64,000 nt of DNA from Otis tarda (Eukaryota; Chordata; Aves; Otidiformes; Otididae): NCBI GenBank assembly GCA_026413225.1, contig CM048552.1, positions 58,171,001 to 58,235,000 on the forward strand, in the 5' to 3' direction. The notes beneath the pieces are model-generated. The model saw nothing but the letters and a program-made list of their open reading frames with translations. It had not been told where the DNA came from and made no database searches. This document shows, one piece after another, positions 11,345 through 24,600 of the stretch (its first letter is position 1; each line of letters starts with the position of its first letter). A program made the position numbers and the translations under genes.

Positions 11345-14300
11345 TTAGTGCAGCTTTACTCTCGCCAGAGAATACACTTGTGGTTTATTTTGATTGTTCC
11401 AGTTAAATCTCTCCCTGTTCCTCTCAGTTCTTCTCCTGGCATCTTCTGCACTCCAGGTTTTCCTCCCACTTGTTCCCTGAGTGGTGCCCTTGTTGTGACA
11501 ACCTATTTGCTGAATTTAAGTATCCTCAGTGAGGATGGTGGCCAGGATCCTTAGCAACTGTGCCCCTGCTCAACCATCCACATCCCTGCCCCTCTGTGCC
11601 TTCTTCACACAGCCCGTGTTGCTGCAGCCTGTGTCTTCTTCTGGCCTCTCACCCTAGCACAACTAGATCACCTGGAAAATTTTTGACAAACATTAAATGG
11701 AACTTCTTGCAAAATTGGGTCAAAACCAGCAAATAATTTTGTCTGGAAAAGAAAAAGTGTGAAGAGAAGGAGGAATTTTGAAAATGCCATGCAATATCAC
11801 TTAGACATGTGAAAAATGAGATGTTCCATTTTGGAAAAGCCTAAATTGCATCAAAGTTTTTCAGAGTGACTTCAGACTTTCAAACAGCATTCCAACCACT
11901 GAATTTCCAAACAGAAGTTTTTGATTGAATAGTTGACTAGCATTAAAAAAAAAAACAAAACCAAACCATGTAAGATTTGCAGAAGATTAATGAGACAACA
12001 GTGAAGTGTTTTCTCCTGGCCTGAGCAAAAGGGTTCAGGATGATCTAAACCATAGTTTTACATGTTTTTACATTTTTATTTTGTGGAGAAAAATATATGT
12101 ATAACTTTCTCCTTCAGTTTGACCCAAACAATCCCCTTTACCTCTCCTAATGTTGTGAAAAGCAGTATTTACCCCACTGAAAAGGCACACTAAGAAGGAC
12201 CCTCTTTCACCCAGTCCCAGTTAGGGCCTTGACTTCCACCATTTTAAACAGAATTTTGAACAGCCTCTTTTGCCTTTGGTTACAGGGGCAGCTCCTCGAG
12301 GGAGATTGGCTTTAATAGGCTAACAGTAGCATTTGCAAATCCACCCAGTAGGCACATTTAGAGTTTAATTATAATGTGAAGAGATTTGAAGTTAATGTAA
12401 TGCACTTCTTAATACAGCCAAGCCTAGAGATAACAGCTTTCAGCACATGGTGCCTCATTCAAAGAATGAGGCGGGTGACCCGCTCCATTGCAGTTTAAGA
12501 TTAAAATGGAAATGAACTTCCCCATTCATCCATCATGACATTCTCACCTTAAAAAAGCTGAGGCCAGCAAGAAAAAAAGATATAATATATTTTAAAATTC
12601 TATTTCCATTATGCTGTGAGTTAGTTTTCATGGAAATTCTGAGAAAGCACTTGGGAGAGAGCCCAGAGAAACAAGATGGGAAAAAAAGGAAAAATTTTGT
12701 GTGATTTATGGGAATGGGAAAGAAAAGACTTAGTGATGTGTTTCTGAAGTGAGGTACCATTTCCTTCAGCCAGGAGCTGCTCTCACAGCTTCCTGGCATT
12801 CCCAGGATTTAGGTTTCCAAAGGGGACGTGCGGAGCCTGTGCCTGGCCTGCCCTGCCTGTGGACATCCTCGCTCCAAACCAGCCTGCCCAAGCTTGGCCA
12901 GCAGCACACAGGGCCACAGCCACAGCAGCACAGCCGGGCTGCGTGCGTCCCCAACTGGTGCCCACCTGCCGCAGGGTTTGCAGGCCATGCTTGGCTCGGC
13001 TCTGCCGCCGGTATGATTTGTACCAGCCCATCTGCATCCATTTCTGCTACGTCAGGGACTGCAGCATGGGCTTATCTTCATCATACAAAGATATCAAAAG
13101 GAAACATGACTTCAAAGGCTTGAAATATCACCCCACAGAGCCAGAAGATCCTGTGAACGATTTGTGTCATTTTATCCTCCAGCTTCTCTTCAGCCTCTCA
13201 TAAGCACTGCTTGCTAATTAACATGCTTATTGTGGGTTGCTTGCTTCTCTTGAAAAGTGCTAAGATACACAGTTCTGGAAAAAGCACGCTGATAAAATTG
13301 TAATTACACCTGTAATTATCTGCAGTAATAGCTATGACTTGGGTCCAATGGCAGCGAGCCACGCTATTGTATTGCATCCTCTGCCTTTCAGCAGGCAGAC
13401 CTCCTCTGCCTCCCAACGCTCCTTTTCTACCACCAAAATGTAGCATCTGCCCCTCTGCAGCAAAAGAGTGCTCATCCCAATGAGGCAGCAATGGCATTTC
13501 CACCCCACTCTCAAAAGCATGTCTTTTGCTGTGGGGGACTATTCAGTACAGCTGCCAAAAATCACCAGGGAATCCGTAAACTCCACAGTTAAAATAATTT
13601 CACTGCCTTCCTTGTCATTTCCTTTTTATATCTAAATCTGCTGTTCTTGTAGGACTTAGTCAAGACCCACCCCATCTTTCTCACCAGCACACACCTGGCA
13701 CACTTTGCTGAAATGAAATGCGAATGCTGTGAAACCTGGATCACTGTGTGTCTCCTGAAACAGATCACAAACTTGAGGGCACAGGCAGTACAAAGCAGAG
13801 AAGCCACTGCTGGAGAAACCAAACATTGTGTTTTAATCAGCACCTGCCTCCCTGCCTGATAAGAAGGACACCAGTTTGCCGGTTCTTCCACTTTCTTCCA
13901 ACCTACGCATCAGTCCCTGCATCCTCTCTCAGATCACACAGCATCTGCATGATCTGAATCATACAGTCAGGGTTTGTTCATTGTCACACGGCTGGAGCAA
14001 ACCCACGTTTGTCACTTGACGTATCTGCAGCTTAACCCAGGAAAAAGGAGAGACCATCACCTTAGGCAGCAGCTGGAAGCGTCTTTTCCTGAGGTTCTCA
14101 TGGGACATGGGGACCTGAAGAAGAAGCTGATCAGGCCTCCAGGCAGCTCTGTACCAATGAGTGCACCAGCCAGATCAGCAAGAAACCAAGTGTCCTCAAA
14201 AAAAGTTTTAGCTCAAGCCCACACAGAAGAGGAACAGGACAGCTGACCCTAAAGAGCAAAATGCTTTTTTTTCCACCTCTGAGATGGGCAGCAGTGCTCT

Positions 14301-17300
14301 CTGACTCTAGAAAAATGAGCTCCGTCTTTACCTTGAAAAAGTAGCCAGCCTGCCTGCTCACCCCTGGAAGTGTACCCCTAAACCCTCTCTTAAAACCTCT
14401 TTAGCTGGATCCTACCTGCAGTGCTAGCTGGGGTTTAGGCTCTCAGGCAGATTCTTGTCATCTGTGCCTTGTCTCCTCACTGATTTAAAAATATATGCCC
14501 CATTACTTTGCTAGGTACAGTTTTCTGTGACCTCACGGAACGGTTGCGGCATGGTGATGAATTGCACAGCTCAGACCACACGTCATGGTGTGGTGAAAGC
14601 GTGAGATGGGGGAGAAGGTGAGGTAGGAGTCTAACACTTGGGATTTGCAGGTGCCCACCCATGAAACACGGTGACCTGGAAAGGGTTGGTGAGATTTCTT
14701 CATCACCCCTGAGCTAACAGCCGTGCCTTCGGGCTCACCTTTCTCACCTCTGAATCAGCCGGGGATGATTGCTTGCATTTCCCTTCCTGCTCTATGCCAG
14801 TTTCTCACCTCATTGCAGGAGCAAGCGAAGGTGTCATCCTGAGTGGATGCACACCAGTGACCCCGTATGACACCTCTGCTACCACGGCATCCTTGCTAAT
14901 GCCGGTGCAAGCTTCATCTTACAGGCGCACGACCATGAGGGCTGGAGGCAGAATGTTTCCATCTGAGGGTGGTATGGTCTCTCTGCTCATTGGGCCATCC
15001 ACCATGTCAGAGGGAGGAGAGGCAATGGTGAGGGGCAAAGGCAGGAAGGGAAGTTCCTCACTGCATGGAGTAGGGCAAAAGGCTGGTGGTGGACCGCACC
15101 GTACCTCTCTGTCCTGAGTCTGAAGCCACTTGGCAGCAGATACTCTGCAGGACCTGGGAGGCTCTGGTCTCGAAGAGGCAAGAGGGGCCAAGGAGGTGGT
15201 TGGAGGTCCATTGGCCTTGCAGCCCGCGGAGCTGGGGCTGAGCTGGGGACCTGGGCTGGGACCTGCTGCATCTCTTCAACAGCTCCCCACCACTGCCTGC
15301 GGTCCTGCTGGACACCAGTCCAAACATCGACGTTGGGTCTTTGACCACAGTGTAACATCCATCCTTTCAGCCAAAAGCATTTTTGAACATGTGTGTTTAA
15401 GCACCTGGCTAAAAACAGTTTGAGAAAGGACCACATCATGTCACCTGTCCTCTTAATATAATTACCTATAGGCTGTGCATACATGCAATGGCCCAAGTTC
15501 ACTCAGAGTCACCAAAATAAACAGAGACAGCAGACATTTGACAGCTGTTTCTGCAGATGGCCCAACTAAATTTTATTATTCTTTCATGTTTGACTTCAAT
15601 ACAGAAACGTGATTTAATTGCACCAGTATTTGCAAGGCAGCTTTATTTCATTTTATAAAATAAGCAGAGTAAAATTCCTTTACCTCAATTATCTGTAGAT
15701 TACTTTCTATTCTTTATCTCTATTTCTCCTCAATTGCCTGTTCCCTTCTTTCTTTCTCCTTTCACATTGGCTTAAAATGTATTTTTCCTTAGTTCTTCAC
15801 ATTTCTCCTTCTCTCCCTCCCTTCCTCCCTTCCTCCCTCTTTTTTAAAAAAATTCTTTCTTTATTTCATTGAAATAAAAAAAAAAAAAGAAAGGTGGGTT
15901 TATTTTTTTTTTCATCTGGCTGTCCTAAGGAAATATGACATGAGTGTCTGGCCATCAGTCTCCCCAGCTTCTACAGTGAAAGTCACAAAGAAAACAAATT
16001 CTTTCAAGTTGCATGGAAGTGAAGATACCCAAGTGAAGATACCCAAGCTAGGAACTTGCTGAGGGAAAGGCCACAGTGTACATTTAACAGTTATTTTTCC
16101 AGTTTGGTATGCTGTCGAGCCAAACTGCAAATGGATATCAGACAGAGGATCGCTTTCTGTGTTTGGGCTCTGAGTGGAAGTAGAGATAGAGACAGTAGGT
16201 ACACATTTGTAGGAACTCACATCGCATTCTTTCTGCTGTTCATTGGACAACTTGCTTTCTAAATTTCCTATAAGACATTTTACTAAAGTAAAAATAAACA
16301 AAACCCCTACATACATCTAATTTATAAGAAAACAAAAAAGCTAGCGCTAAGAAAGGGAAAATGCAGGAATGAAAGAATGAAAGAACATAGACAAAAAGAT
16401 TTTGGGACTAAATGCTGGCTCAGAATTGTGAACAAAGAAACTGTTTCCTGCTGTTTCATTCCTGTCTTGTCCAAGGAAAGACGGTTTCATGTAACTTCTT
16501 TGTAAATAAAGCAGGGCTGCAGTAAGGAAATACAGGGCTCCGTTATTAGCTTTTTTTCTCCTAGATGAAACAGTCCACAGGACGTTTAAAATTGGCTAAC
16601 CATGCAAGTCAAAAAGGGATAACAGCTTTGTGAAGTGAACCAAAATGATCCCGACATTGCACAGACCTGCTATATGTGCATTATCTTAACGCTCCACTTC
16701 TGTTTATTTTATACGTGTTGTCGCGTCAGAGCTCTGACAGGGCTGAAGCTGAGTTTCCATTCGCCTGGAAACACTTAACCCTCCCAGGACTGACAGCCTT
16801 GTTCAAATGAACAAAAATGAGCCTAAACATCCTCCCATCCTCTCAACTTTTCCCCATGCCTGCTGTTTCCTCCCACTCTGAGTCACAACTTCTAAGCTCT
16901 CCCAGTGGCATCCAAACTGCGATACTGGTGGCACCAGAGCATTAAACTGGGGTCTAGGAAATTCCCAATTGTATTTTGAACTGTGAAATGCCAGTGGTGG
17001 AGAAACTTTGGGTTCATTGTTTTTCCCTTCTGATTTTTAATTTCCAAGGCACGTTGGTCTTTTTTGTCTGATTTGTCTCTCCTAAAAAAAAAAAATCTGC
17101 TTTTTTTTTTTTTTTTTAAGTTGAAGTTAATATGGTCATCTAGCTCATGGTTTCTGGGGTCTGGACTTTTGAAAAGCAGCATCTCAGATCACAGATAAAG
17201 ATTGTGATAAAGATTGAGTAGTACTGGCCTCTGCTTTAGTACACTGAGATTTCTGCTCTTGTCTTGTCTCCCCTCGCTGCCAAAGAGCTTTCTGGCCTCC

Positions 17301-19055
17301 CAGCATGGGGCTCTTTACCGTCATTGTGATGAAGAGGATTTCTGATGCCAAGAAAGAAAATCATATGGATTGAATACATCATGACTCAGTCCAAAAAGAA
17401 GTCACAGATTGTTTTGCTTTCTAAGTTGTTTCAATAACCTTTCCCAAATTTCCAGCTCTGAAATCCTGATATCCCCATTTCTCAGATTTCTATGTCCTTT
17501 GCCTGATCAATGCACTGGACACTGTTTAGTGACTTAAGCATTAAGGAAGTTTCCTTTATTGAATTATATTTTCATTCTGTCTCTACCATTCCCCATCCCT
17601 CACTCCTTCAGGATTTTATAACCTCCATGCTCTATTTTGGCTAGTGATGTCAAAGGCAGAGCAGTTACCATGGAGAAGATGGGGACAGACTCCACTGAGA
17701 CGGACACAAACATAGCCCAAACCTACAGTAAACTTGTGATTCATCAGCCAAATTGTGTGTCATCATTAATGGCTTGCAAAAGCAGTCATCAATAATTTCT
17801 TATTTTAATGTATGTGGTGGTGGCAAAGTTTATTAAAAGCTTTGTGAAAGCCTGGCTAATGTTTACATCATAAGAAGCCACAACACATGTTATTAATGAA
17901 TAAATGGAATGCTACAGGCACCATCTCAAGAAGGGTTACAAGAATATGGCAGTAGAAACCAAGCTAGGAGGCTGGAGTTTTTCACTGAAAGCAAACACAA
18001 TTACTCATTGCATACTAGGATCGATGTTGCAATGATGCACAGATAGTGCAAGGAGCTCCTTAAATGGTGAGTAGAGAGCAAACCAAACAGCACTAGGTTG
18101 TAGAAAGGGCATCTCCATGAGGATGGGCTGATGCATTTCAAAATATTTCTGCTTTTCTTTCTCTTGTTTTGTTCGTTTCTGTTTGGGAAACTTTTTAAAA
18201 TTCACTTGTTATGTGAAACATTTCACTCCTGCATAACTCTCTTTTCTCAACAGTTGTTTAAAACTCTTCTTCTTCCACCATTCTAGGAACATTTCCATGA
18301 GGTGAAAGCTCCACAGTAGCCTTCACCTGCGTGCATGGCTAAGGTCAGTACCAGGCAGGGCTGTAGGAACAGCATTTGGCTCCAGAAAACTGTGACATCC
18401 CATGTACTTACTGGCCAAATAAGTGTTTAAGATCACTGCAAAATCCTACATGCTACCTGGATTTGTGAAAAGCAGTTCATAAACACCAAGGAACCCTTTT
18501 TTGGTCATAGAATTCAACACTGAAGTGCTCTGTAAAAATGTTCTATGAAAATAACTTTGCACATTGTTTCTTGGGAATAGGAAATATTATCATCTTATAA
18601 ATAATAATAATAGAGTTCAGAGTTATTTGTTTTCTGTGTTTCCTTTATGGTTGGGAAGCTTTTTCGCTCATCACCAGGCTGAGAGTGTTTCTCTCTAGCA
18701 ATAAAGAGTCTAAGCTGAAACAACAAATTAATTCAGCTCACAATCTGACACATGCAGAACAGCATCCACTTCACTGTCCTTTAATTTTAAAACGTTTTCA
18801 AGACTGCCAAGTATAAAAATGTAGTTAAAATGACAACAGTAAGAACTCTCTGAATCTTGGCAAAAAATGCTTATTATTTTACAATGGAACATCTTGCTGA
18901 GATGTTGTGGTAGCTATAACTGAGATCCCCAGTGGTTATTAGACTTAGTCACCCAGTAACATCTCCCAGCTCAGGAATTCCTGTAACCACTAATTTTTGG
19001 AAGGGTTCTCCTGGGGCAAGACCACTCCAGATTTACCCTGCATGCTGTACTTTTA
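11345..19055. other. Intergenic, no gene recognised
   Basis: Mostly unique A+T-rich sequence. It contains a G+C-richer patch near 12,820-13,020, a long pyrimidine tract near 15,715-15,910, a 15-bp tandem duplication near 16,019-16,049, and an A-run facing a T-run near 17,084-17,119. The stretches 13,290-13,340 and 17,740-17,900 are rich in TAAT-type motifs and might be conserved noncoding elements, which cannot be judged from one sequence. No exon was recognised. Confidence 0.55.
15715..15910. repeat. Polypyrimidine tract followed by A/T runs
   Basis: The + strand is strongly C/T biased, with CCCTTCCTCCCTTCCTCC-like units near 15,815-15,840. It ends in T and A homopolymer runs up to about 15,910. 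This is a low-complexity sequence with no coding content. Confidence 0.7.
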
Positions 19056-19136
19056 GAATCATAGAATCATAGAATAGTTTGGGTTGCAAGGGACCTTTAA
19101 AGGTCATCTAGTCCAACCCCCCTGCAAGGAGCAGGG
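19056..19136 (-). mobile_element. CR1 3'-end fragment
   Basis: The + strand reads the reverse complement of a CR1 3' end: AATCATAGAATCATAGAATAG followed by the GGTCATCTAGTCCAACCCCC block and CTGCAAGGAGCAGGG. Only about 80 bp of the 3' terminus are present, so it is a severely 5'-truncated insertion. Confidence 0.9.
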
Positions 19137-21591
19137 CAAAGGTTTCCTTATGCATGCAAAGGTCTTCCTGATGCCTGCAAAACCGTCTGCTGGAAGAGGC
19201 AGAGGAAAGCTGGGTTTGCACTACCATGGCTGTTTTTACCTTACATTGGCATCAGCTCCGCTGATACAAATCACGTGAACCTGCTTTGGAAATCCCAAGC
19301 TCCTGTTGCTGCATTGGGTGCGTGAGGGCAGAAGCATGGGCAGAAGATGTGCTTTTCATCTTGCAACTGTGTTGTGAATGCGACTGCTCTTTAACAGATT
19401 CTGCAGGTGTAATTGCTGTCATGCTTTCAGGATCCAGGATCCCGGAGAGCACCCTTCTGCGAACACAGCCGTGCTGAAACTAGGAGCAGCGCTGTTCCTA
19501 GAGCCAGAGCAAACGCAACGCACCAGGGAAAAGGTCTGAGAACTGCTGTCTGAAGGGTGCTGTAACACCAGCATTAATCTTCAGAGTGTATTTTAAACAA
19601 CTTGACTCCATTTCATAGTCAATACCAGCATCTTTTTAAACCTTTGAGATTTATATTTGAGAACATTCATTTACAGGTTCGGTTGTAATGGTAATCATCC
19701 CTTTGCTAAGTCCAGGTTTTCTGCAGTGTGGAAACACCACCCTTTTCCCTAAATGTCCTGACTCTTCTCAACTGGACTTGTTCTCTACCATGAAACAGAG
19801 AGTCCTGTTCAAGCAAGAAAGAGGTATAGTAGCCTGCAGAAACACATCCCACCCTGCTAGGGTAGGGAAGGAAAAAAAAATTAAGGCAATAAAGAAAGAC
19901 TCCCAATTGTGCTGTAGTGCAAAGGAATATCTTGTTCTTTTTGAGATCCATGTGGGAAGCTTAAAATGAATTAGTTTTCTTTATGGATTTTTAACTTTGA
20001 AGTCAAACAACCCCATGTATAACAAATTTGCAGAATGGGGGATCCTGCCACAAATCTGCAGTTCAAAGAGAAGAAGAAATACATCTCAAATTTCCCTATT
20101 TATTTCCTTTCCTCACCCCCCATCCCCTAGCTAAGGGAGCACTCCTGCGGAGTGCTTTTCATTAGGCAAAACCCGCTCGTTTGATGGCTGGAACTCAGGG
20201 GAGCAGGAGTAAACGTTCCCCGTGAAGCACCAATGTAAATTTATTTAAGGATTTTGTAATGACCAAGGGAGTTTGTAATGACCAAGCCACATCTTGTGCT
20301 CAAAAGCCACTTATATAACCAGACTGAGAGTGCCCAGAGACTGTCTGGGAGCTGTTTTTGGAAGAAGAAATGTTTTGTTCTGTTATCTGGACTGTCCCAG
20401 GAAGACCCTGCTGAGAGGATGTTGTTACCAAAGGGTGTCCTGAGTGGGTACTCATGGACTGACCCTCTGCAAATTGTGAGAGACCTGAGACACAGCGTGG
20501 CAAAACATTGTTGTGAAAAGCCACCTGACTTTTTCTTTAACATGTTTAGAGATGATCTGTTTTCTTCCTTCCAAAATGAATGCATTCTTCACCAATTTTC
20601 ATTCCTGGGTTTGGTGGGAAATGTAGTACTGAAAATTAAAAAGGATTTTTTTTTTCTTCTGAAATCTCAACATTTTTCTTTTCTCTATGACAAAGGAAAC
20701 ATTAGGAACATGAAGGATTGAAAAAAACCCTAATTTTTTATTTCACTAAAATTTTTCATTTGCTGACCATGTTTGCCTACCAACAATGCAAAGGCCCTTG
20801 CCTGGGCCTCACTCCATCCCCTTTCTGCTGAAATCCACCCTCCTCAGGGTTAGACGTCACTGTCTGAAGGCTCTCGAGGCAATGGTTCCCAAGACAATAG
20901 ATTGACGGTTGCCTCAAAACAAATCATCTGAAAGTGGCCGCCGCTGCATGTCACAGCCTACATGCTCACCACAAATTGGCTCTGGCAAATCGAGTATGAC
21001 CAACCTTTTTCTGAGTGAGTCATTTATTTTAGTGTACCTGTCGTTGCTTGTTCCACTCTGCTGTACTCCAGGTCCATCCTGATGGCCTCGGTACTTAGAG
21101 ATAACACTTCCCTCCTCCTTTCTGATTTCAGGTCTTCCTGGGTGTTAACTTAATCAACGTGCTTGCATCTTTCTGCTGTGCTCTCTACATTTCCCTGGAC
21201 ATGGAAGCTGTGCTGCCACTGCTTCTACACAGCAATAGTGCTTTCGGGCTCAGGGCTGGGTGCAAACCAGTCCCAAGATGAGATGCTGGCCCTCCTCTCT
21301 TTAGGGATGAGAGCTCTGTTGAGGAAAGAGTTGCTGGAAAACTCATTTTACCATTGCATCTCACACTGGCTGTTAGCAAATGGTCACATGTGAAGCCCAG
21401 ATCAGTTCTGGGCCAAACTAGAGGCCCTCAGGAATGCACACAACACTGCAGGAGTGCAGCCCTGGCTCTCCTGGGGACCAAGAAAGGCTCTGCCCTGGTT
21501 GCAAGGAGCTGGGCTGTATCTAGCCCTACTACGTCAGGGATACTGCAGCATGCCTAGCTGAGGACAGATAGCTTTTAGGTGGACAGCAAAT
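19137..21591. other. Intergenic, no gene recognised
   Basis: No exon was recognised. A 15-bp string (TTTGTAATGACCAAG) is duplicated near 20,255 and 20,271. A 147-codon open frame at 20,278-20,721 has no domain and contains T-run-derived Phe repeats, so it is regarded as chance. Confidence 0.5.
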
Positions 21592-21685
21592 CATAGAATC
21601 ACAGAAGAGTTTGGTTTGGAAGGGACCTTTAAAGGTCATCTAGTTCAACCCCTTGCAAGGAGCAAGGACATCTTCAAATGTCCAG
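21592..21685 (-). mobile_element. CR1 3'-end fragment
   Basis: Reverse complement of a CR1 3' end: AATCATAGAATCACAGAAGAG, then GGTCATCTAGTTCAACCCC, the CTTGCAAGGAGC block and CATCTTC. It is diverged from the 19,056 copy but from the same family. Confidence 0.88.
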
Positions 21686-24600
21686 GAGGAGCCCATATCT
21701 CCTGGAAACCAATGTCCTTGTGTTTAAGGACTGGGAGCCCTTTTGATGTAGAGGAGGCCAGGGAGAAAGCATGCTGTTCAATGGCAGGGTGTTCTTATCT
21801 TGGCACATGCTCACCCTTTTTCCAACTTGGACAACAGCTGGTACCTGCTTACCGTGAGCATTCAGCGACATTTTTTTTGTAGTGCTTGCAAGCTGTGTTT
21901 GACCCCAGCCCAGCCCTGCTCACTGCTGCTCTGTCACTGCTCATGTCTCATGGGTTTTCCTTCCCACTCGGGGCACCAAGCCCCACCAGCCACCTCCTGC
22001 TGCACCAAGGCAGTCTGCAACCCATAGCTTCAATGCTGGCTGCCTGCAGTGGCCCTGTGTCCTGCTGTCACTCCTAGGACTGCTAGACTGTCCACTACTA
22101 CAATCTTACACCAGCATAGCTGTAGGTAGCCCAGTGGCACATGCTAATAGCCTCAGCCATGGTCTGCTGGACCTGCCTCAGCCTCCATTGAGAATCTGCA
22201 GTGGCTGCAGAGTCCCCAGTCCCTCTCTAAGCACCTCCTTTCTGACCTCCTTTCTCCAGCATCATTCTTCTGCTTCCCCGCCCAGAGCAATCCCACTCTT
22301 GTCCCCTTAGCTACTGTCTTTTCCTCTGGCATCTCTGCAATGTCCCTTCCCTGATCTCCCTGAAGTAAGTTCCCCATGACCTTTCTCATATTTCCGTCTA
22401 CGTAATCTGTGGCTACCACTAACACCAAACACCCAATCTCTCCTACCTCATCTGCCCTTCCTCCTTCTTTCTGGCACTGTCAGCAATGCCACCCTCCCCT
22501 CTGCCCTACAGGTGCCAAAACCCAGTGTGACCTTCAGCTCCCTCTTCCCTCTTGCCCTTCCCTGACTTTATAATTAACTCCCACAGTTTCAGCGCAGCAG
22601 CAGTCCAGGGGTGGCAGAAGCCTATGGACTGATTCGGCCCCAGGACAGGGGCTGGTTCTGCACATCTGTCCACATGCTATAAACAGAGGTTTGTGCCAGC
22701 TGCTGAGATCAGAAAGTAGGGATTCACTCAGTCACAAGCCTTTTCTTAAAAAAAAAATCAAGGATGGTGAGAAATTGCAGCCATTTTCCTATTTTGGGAT
22801 GTGGGAAATTGCAAATCTCCTTGGTTATTTATGTTGGTGGTGTTTTCAGCTACTTATTATCAAAGATTCCAGGAGCTATAGTTTCCTTTGGCTGAGGGGC
22901 ATGGTGATTTATGAGTTACAGATGAGTGCACGCATGCACACACAAACACAAACTCTTGCACATGTCAAAAGCGGAAAAAAATGAAGAAATGCACCAAAAC
23001 TGCAGGCAACCGCATAGTCACACTACACTTCCTACTTGCAGAAACCTTACTTACAGGTCCTGTGAGGAACTGTCTGAGGTAATGGCATGTGGCCATCTTC
23101 ACCATCCTGGAAAAATCTGTGTCACCAGGCACTGTCCTGCAAGGCAGGCTCTGCCACTGCTGATCAGGTTTGCTCTGGACAGAGTGAGTCAACTTTGAGC
23201 AATCAAGTATTAGCAATGCAACCACCACGGATCCGTTGGGACTTCTCTAGGAAACCATTTCTGCTTTATTCCCACCAACCCGGCTTTACTCATCCCTCCC
23301 AATACAAACTACAACCCCAGGGAAAATACTAACATAACATGAAACCGTCCTTCACTCCTTATCTGAACATCCAACACAGGACCCGCTCCCTGAAAGCCTC
23401 CACCGCTGAGGCAGGATGACCTGCTCCGGATGGGATACACACTATCTACTTTCAGTGCCCTGTCCCTTGTATAGTGACTGCAATACCCTTATACCACGTA
23501 CGCAGTCAGGAGGCAGACCCGTTCCACATAAAATAACAAAAAGCAGTGGGCAGGGTCACAGGCAAGGCGATACTTTAATTTTGGTAAATGATGTTTGCTT
23601 TTCCTTTTTTCTTCTACAGATTGAGAAGAAGTTTCTGTCCTCTAAGTCTATAAAGTATGGGCCTCACAAACATACTTAGCCCTCACAGCACAAAATAAAC
23701 CTCCTGAATGGGATTGCTGTGATTGAGCACAGGTGAGCACTCTTCTGGTAAACTGGAACAAGCTCACTGTACTGATGATTATAGATTTTATACAGTATTT
23801 GTGGAATTAGTCTCCAGGAAAACTTCCATGGACATCAAATGAGCTCAGATCAAGAGTTCCATTTCAAGTAAGTATTTAAAATGGCCTCCTGGCCTTTCCA
23901 TTTCTTCTCACACTTCTTCCCCAGATTCCATCTTCATCTTCTTGGTAAGTACCACACCTTCCCATCCACTGGCATGGCTCTGTACAAACAGTAGAGAAGA
24001 AGCAGAAATTAGGCAGCGTGTTAGAGGGCACTCTGCTAAGGGATGAAGCTCATAGTCTTGCGGTCCCAAATAGCATGGGGAGGGCACTGCTTGCAAAGAG
24101 GAATCTGGCACCAGACATGGGACTGGTCCTCTCCCTCGAGTCTGCTGCAGACGTCGAGGCCAAGAGAAGAAAAGGCGGCTGTGGGGACCGGAGGGTGGGG
24201 AGCTGGGGCTGAGCAGAGTGCAACCTTATGAAACAGTTGGCATTTCTCTGCTTGCGTCCTCGGAGCCAGCTGCGTGCTTTGTCTAAAGCAAATCTCTCAT
24301 TTGAGCTGCTTCAGAACAAGCACTGAGGAGCCCCTATTGTAAACGCCACACAAGAACACAAAGGAGAGAGCCCAGAGTAAAAAATATTTCCATAATAAAA
24401 CTGTCAAGGGGAAAAGAGAGACTAGAAACCTTTGCAACGCCAAGTAATTAAGAACAGTGACGCCTTCTCCAAAGCACTTGAGATAAAACATCTTGTTAAT
24501 ACTCTAATTGGAGAGGAGCAGTTTGGAGCGAGATGTACATGTGGATCAGGGGAGTAGGTGAGGGATGAGGGCCCAGGAGCTGCAGGGGTTGGGTACGTGG

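Noticed and set aside
20278..20721. 147-codon + strand frame
   Set aside because: Contains Phe runs from T-tracts and no domain; a 114-codon frame overlaps on the other strand.
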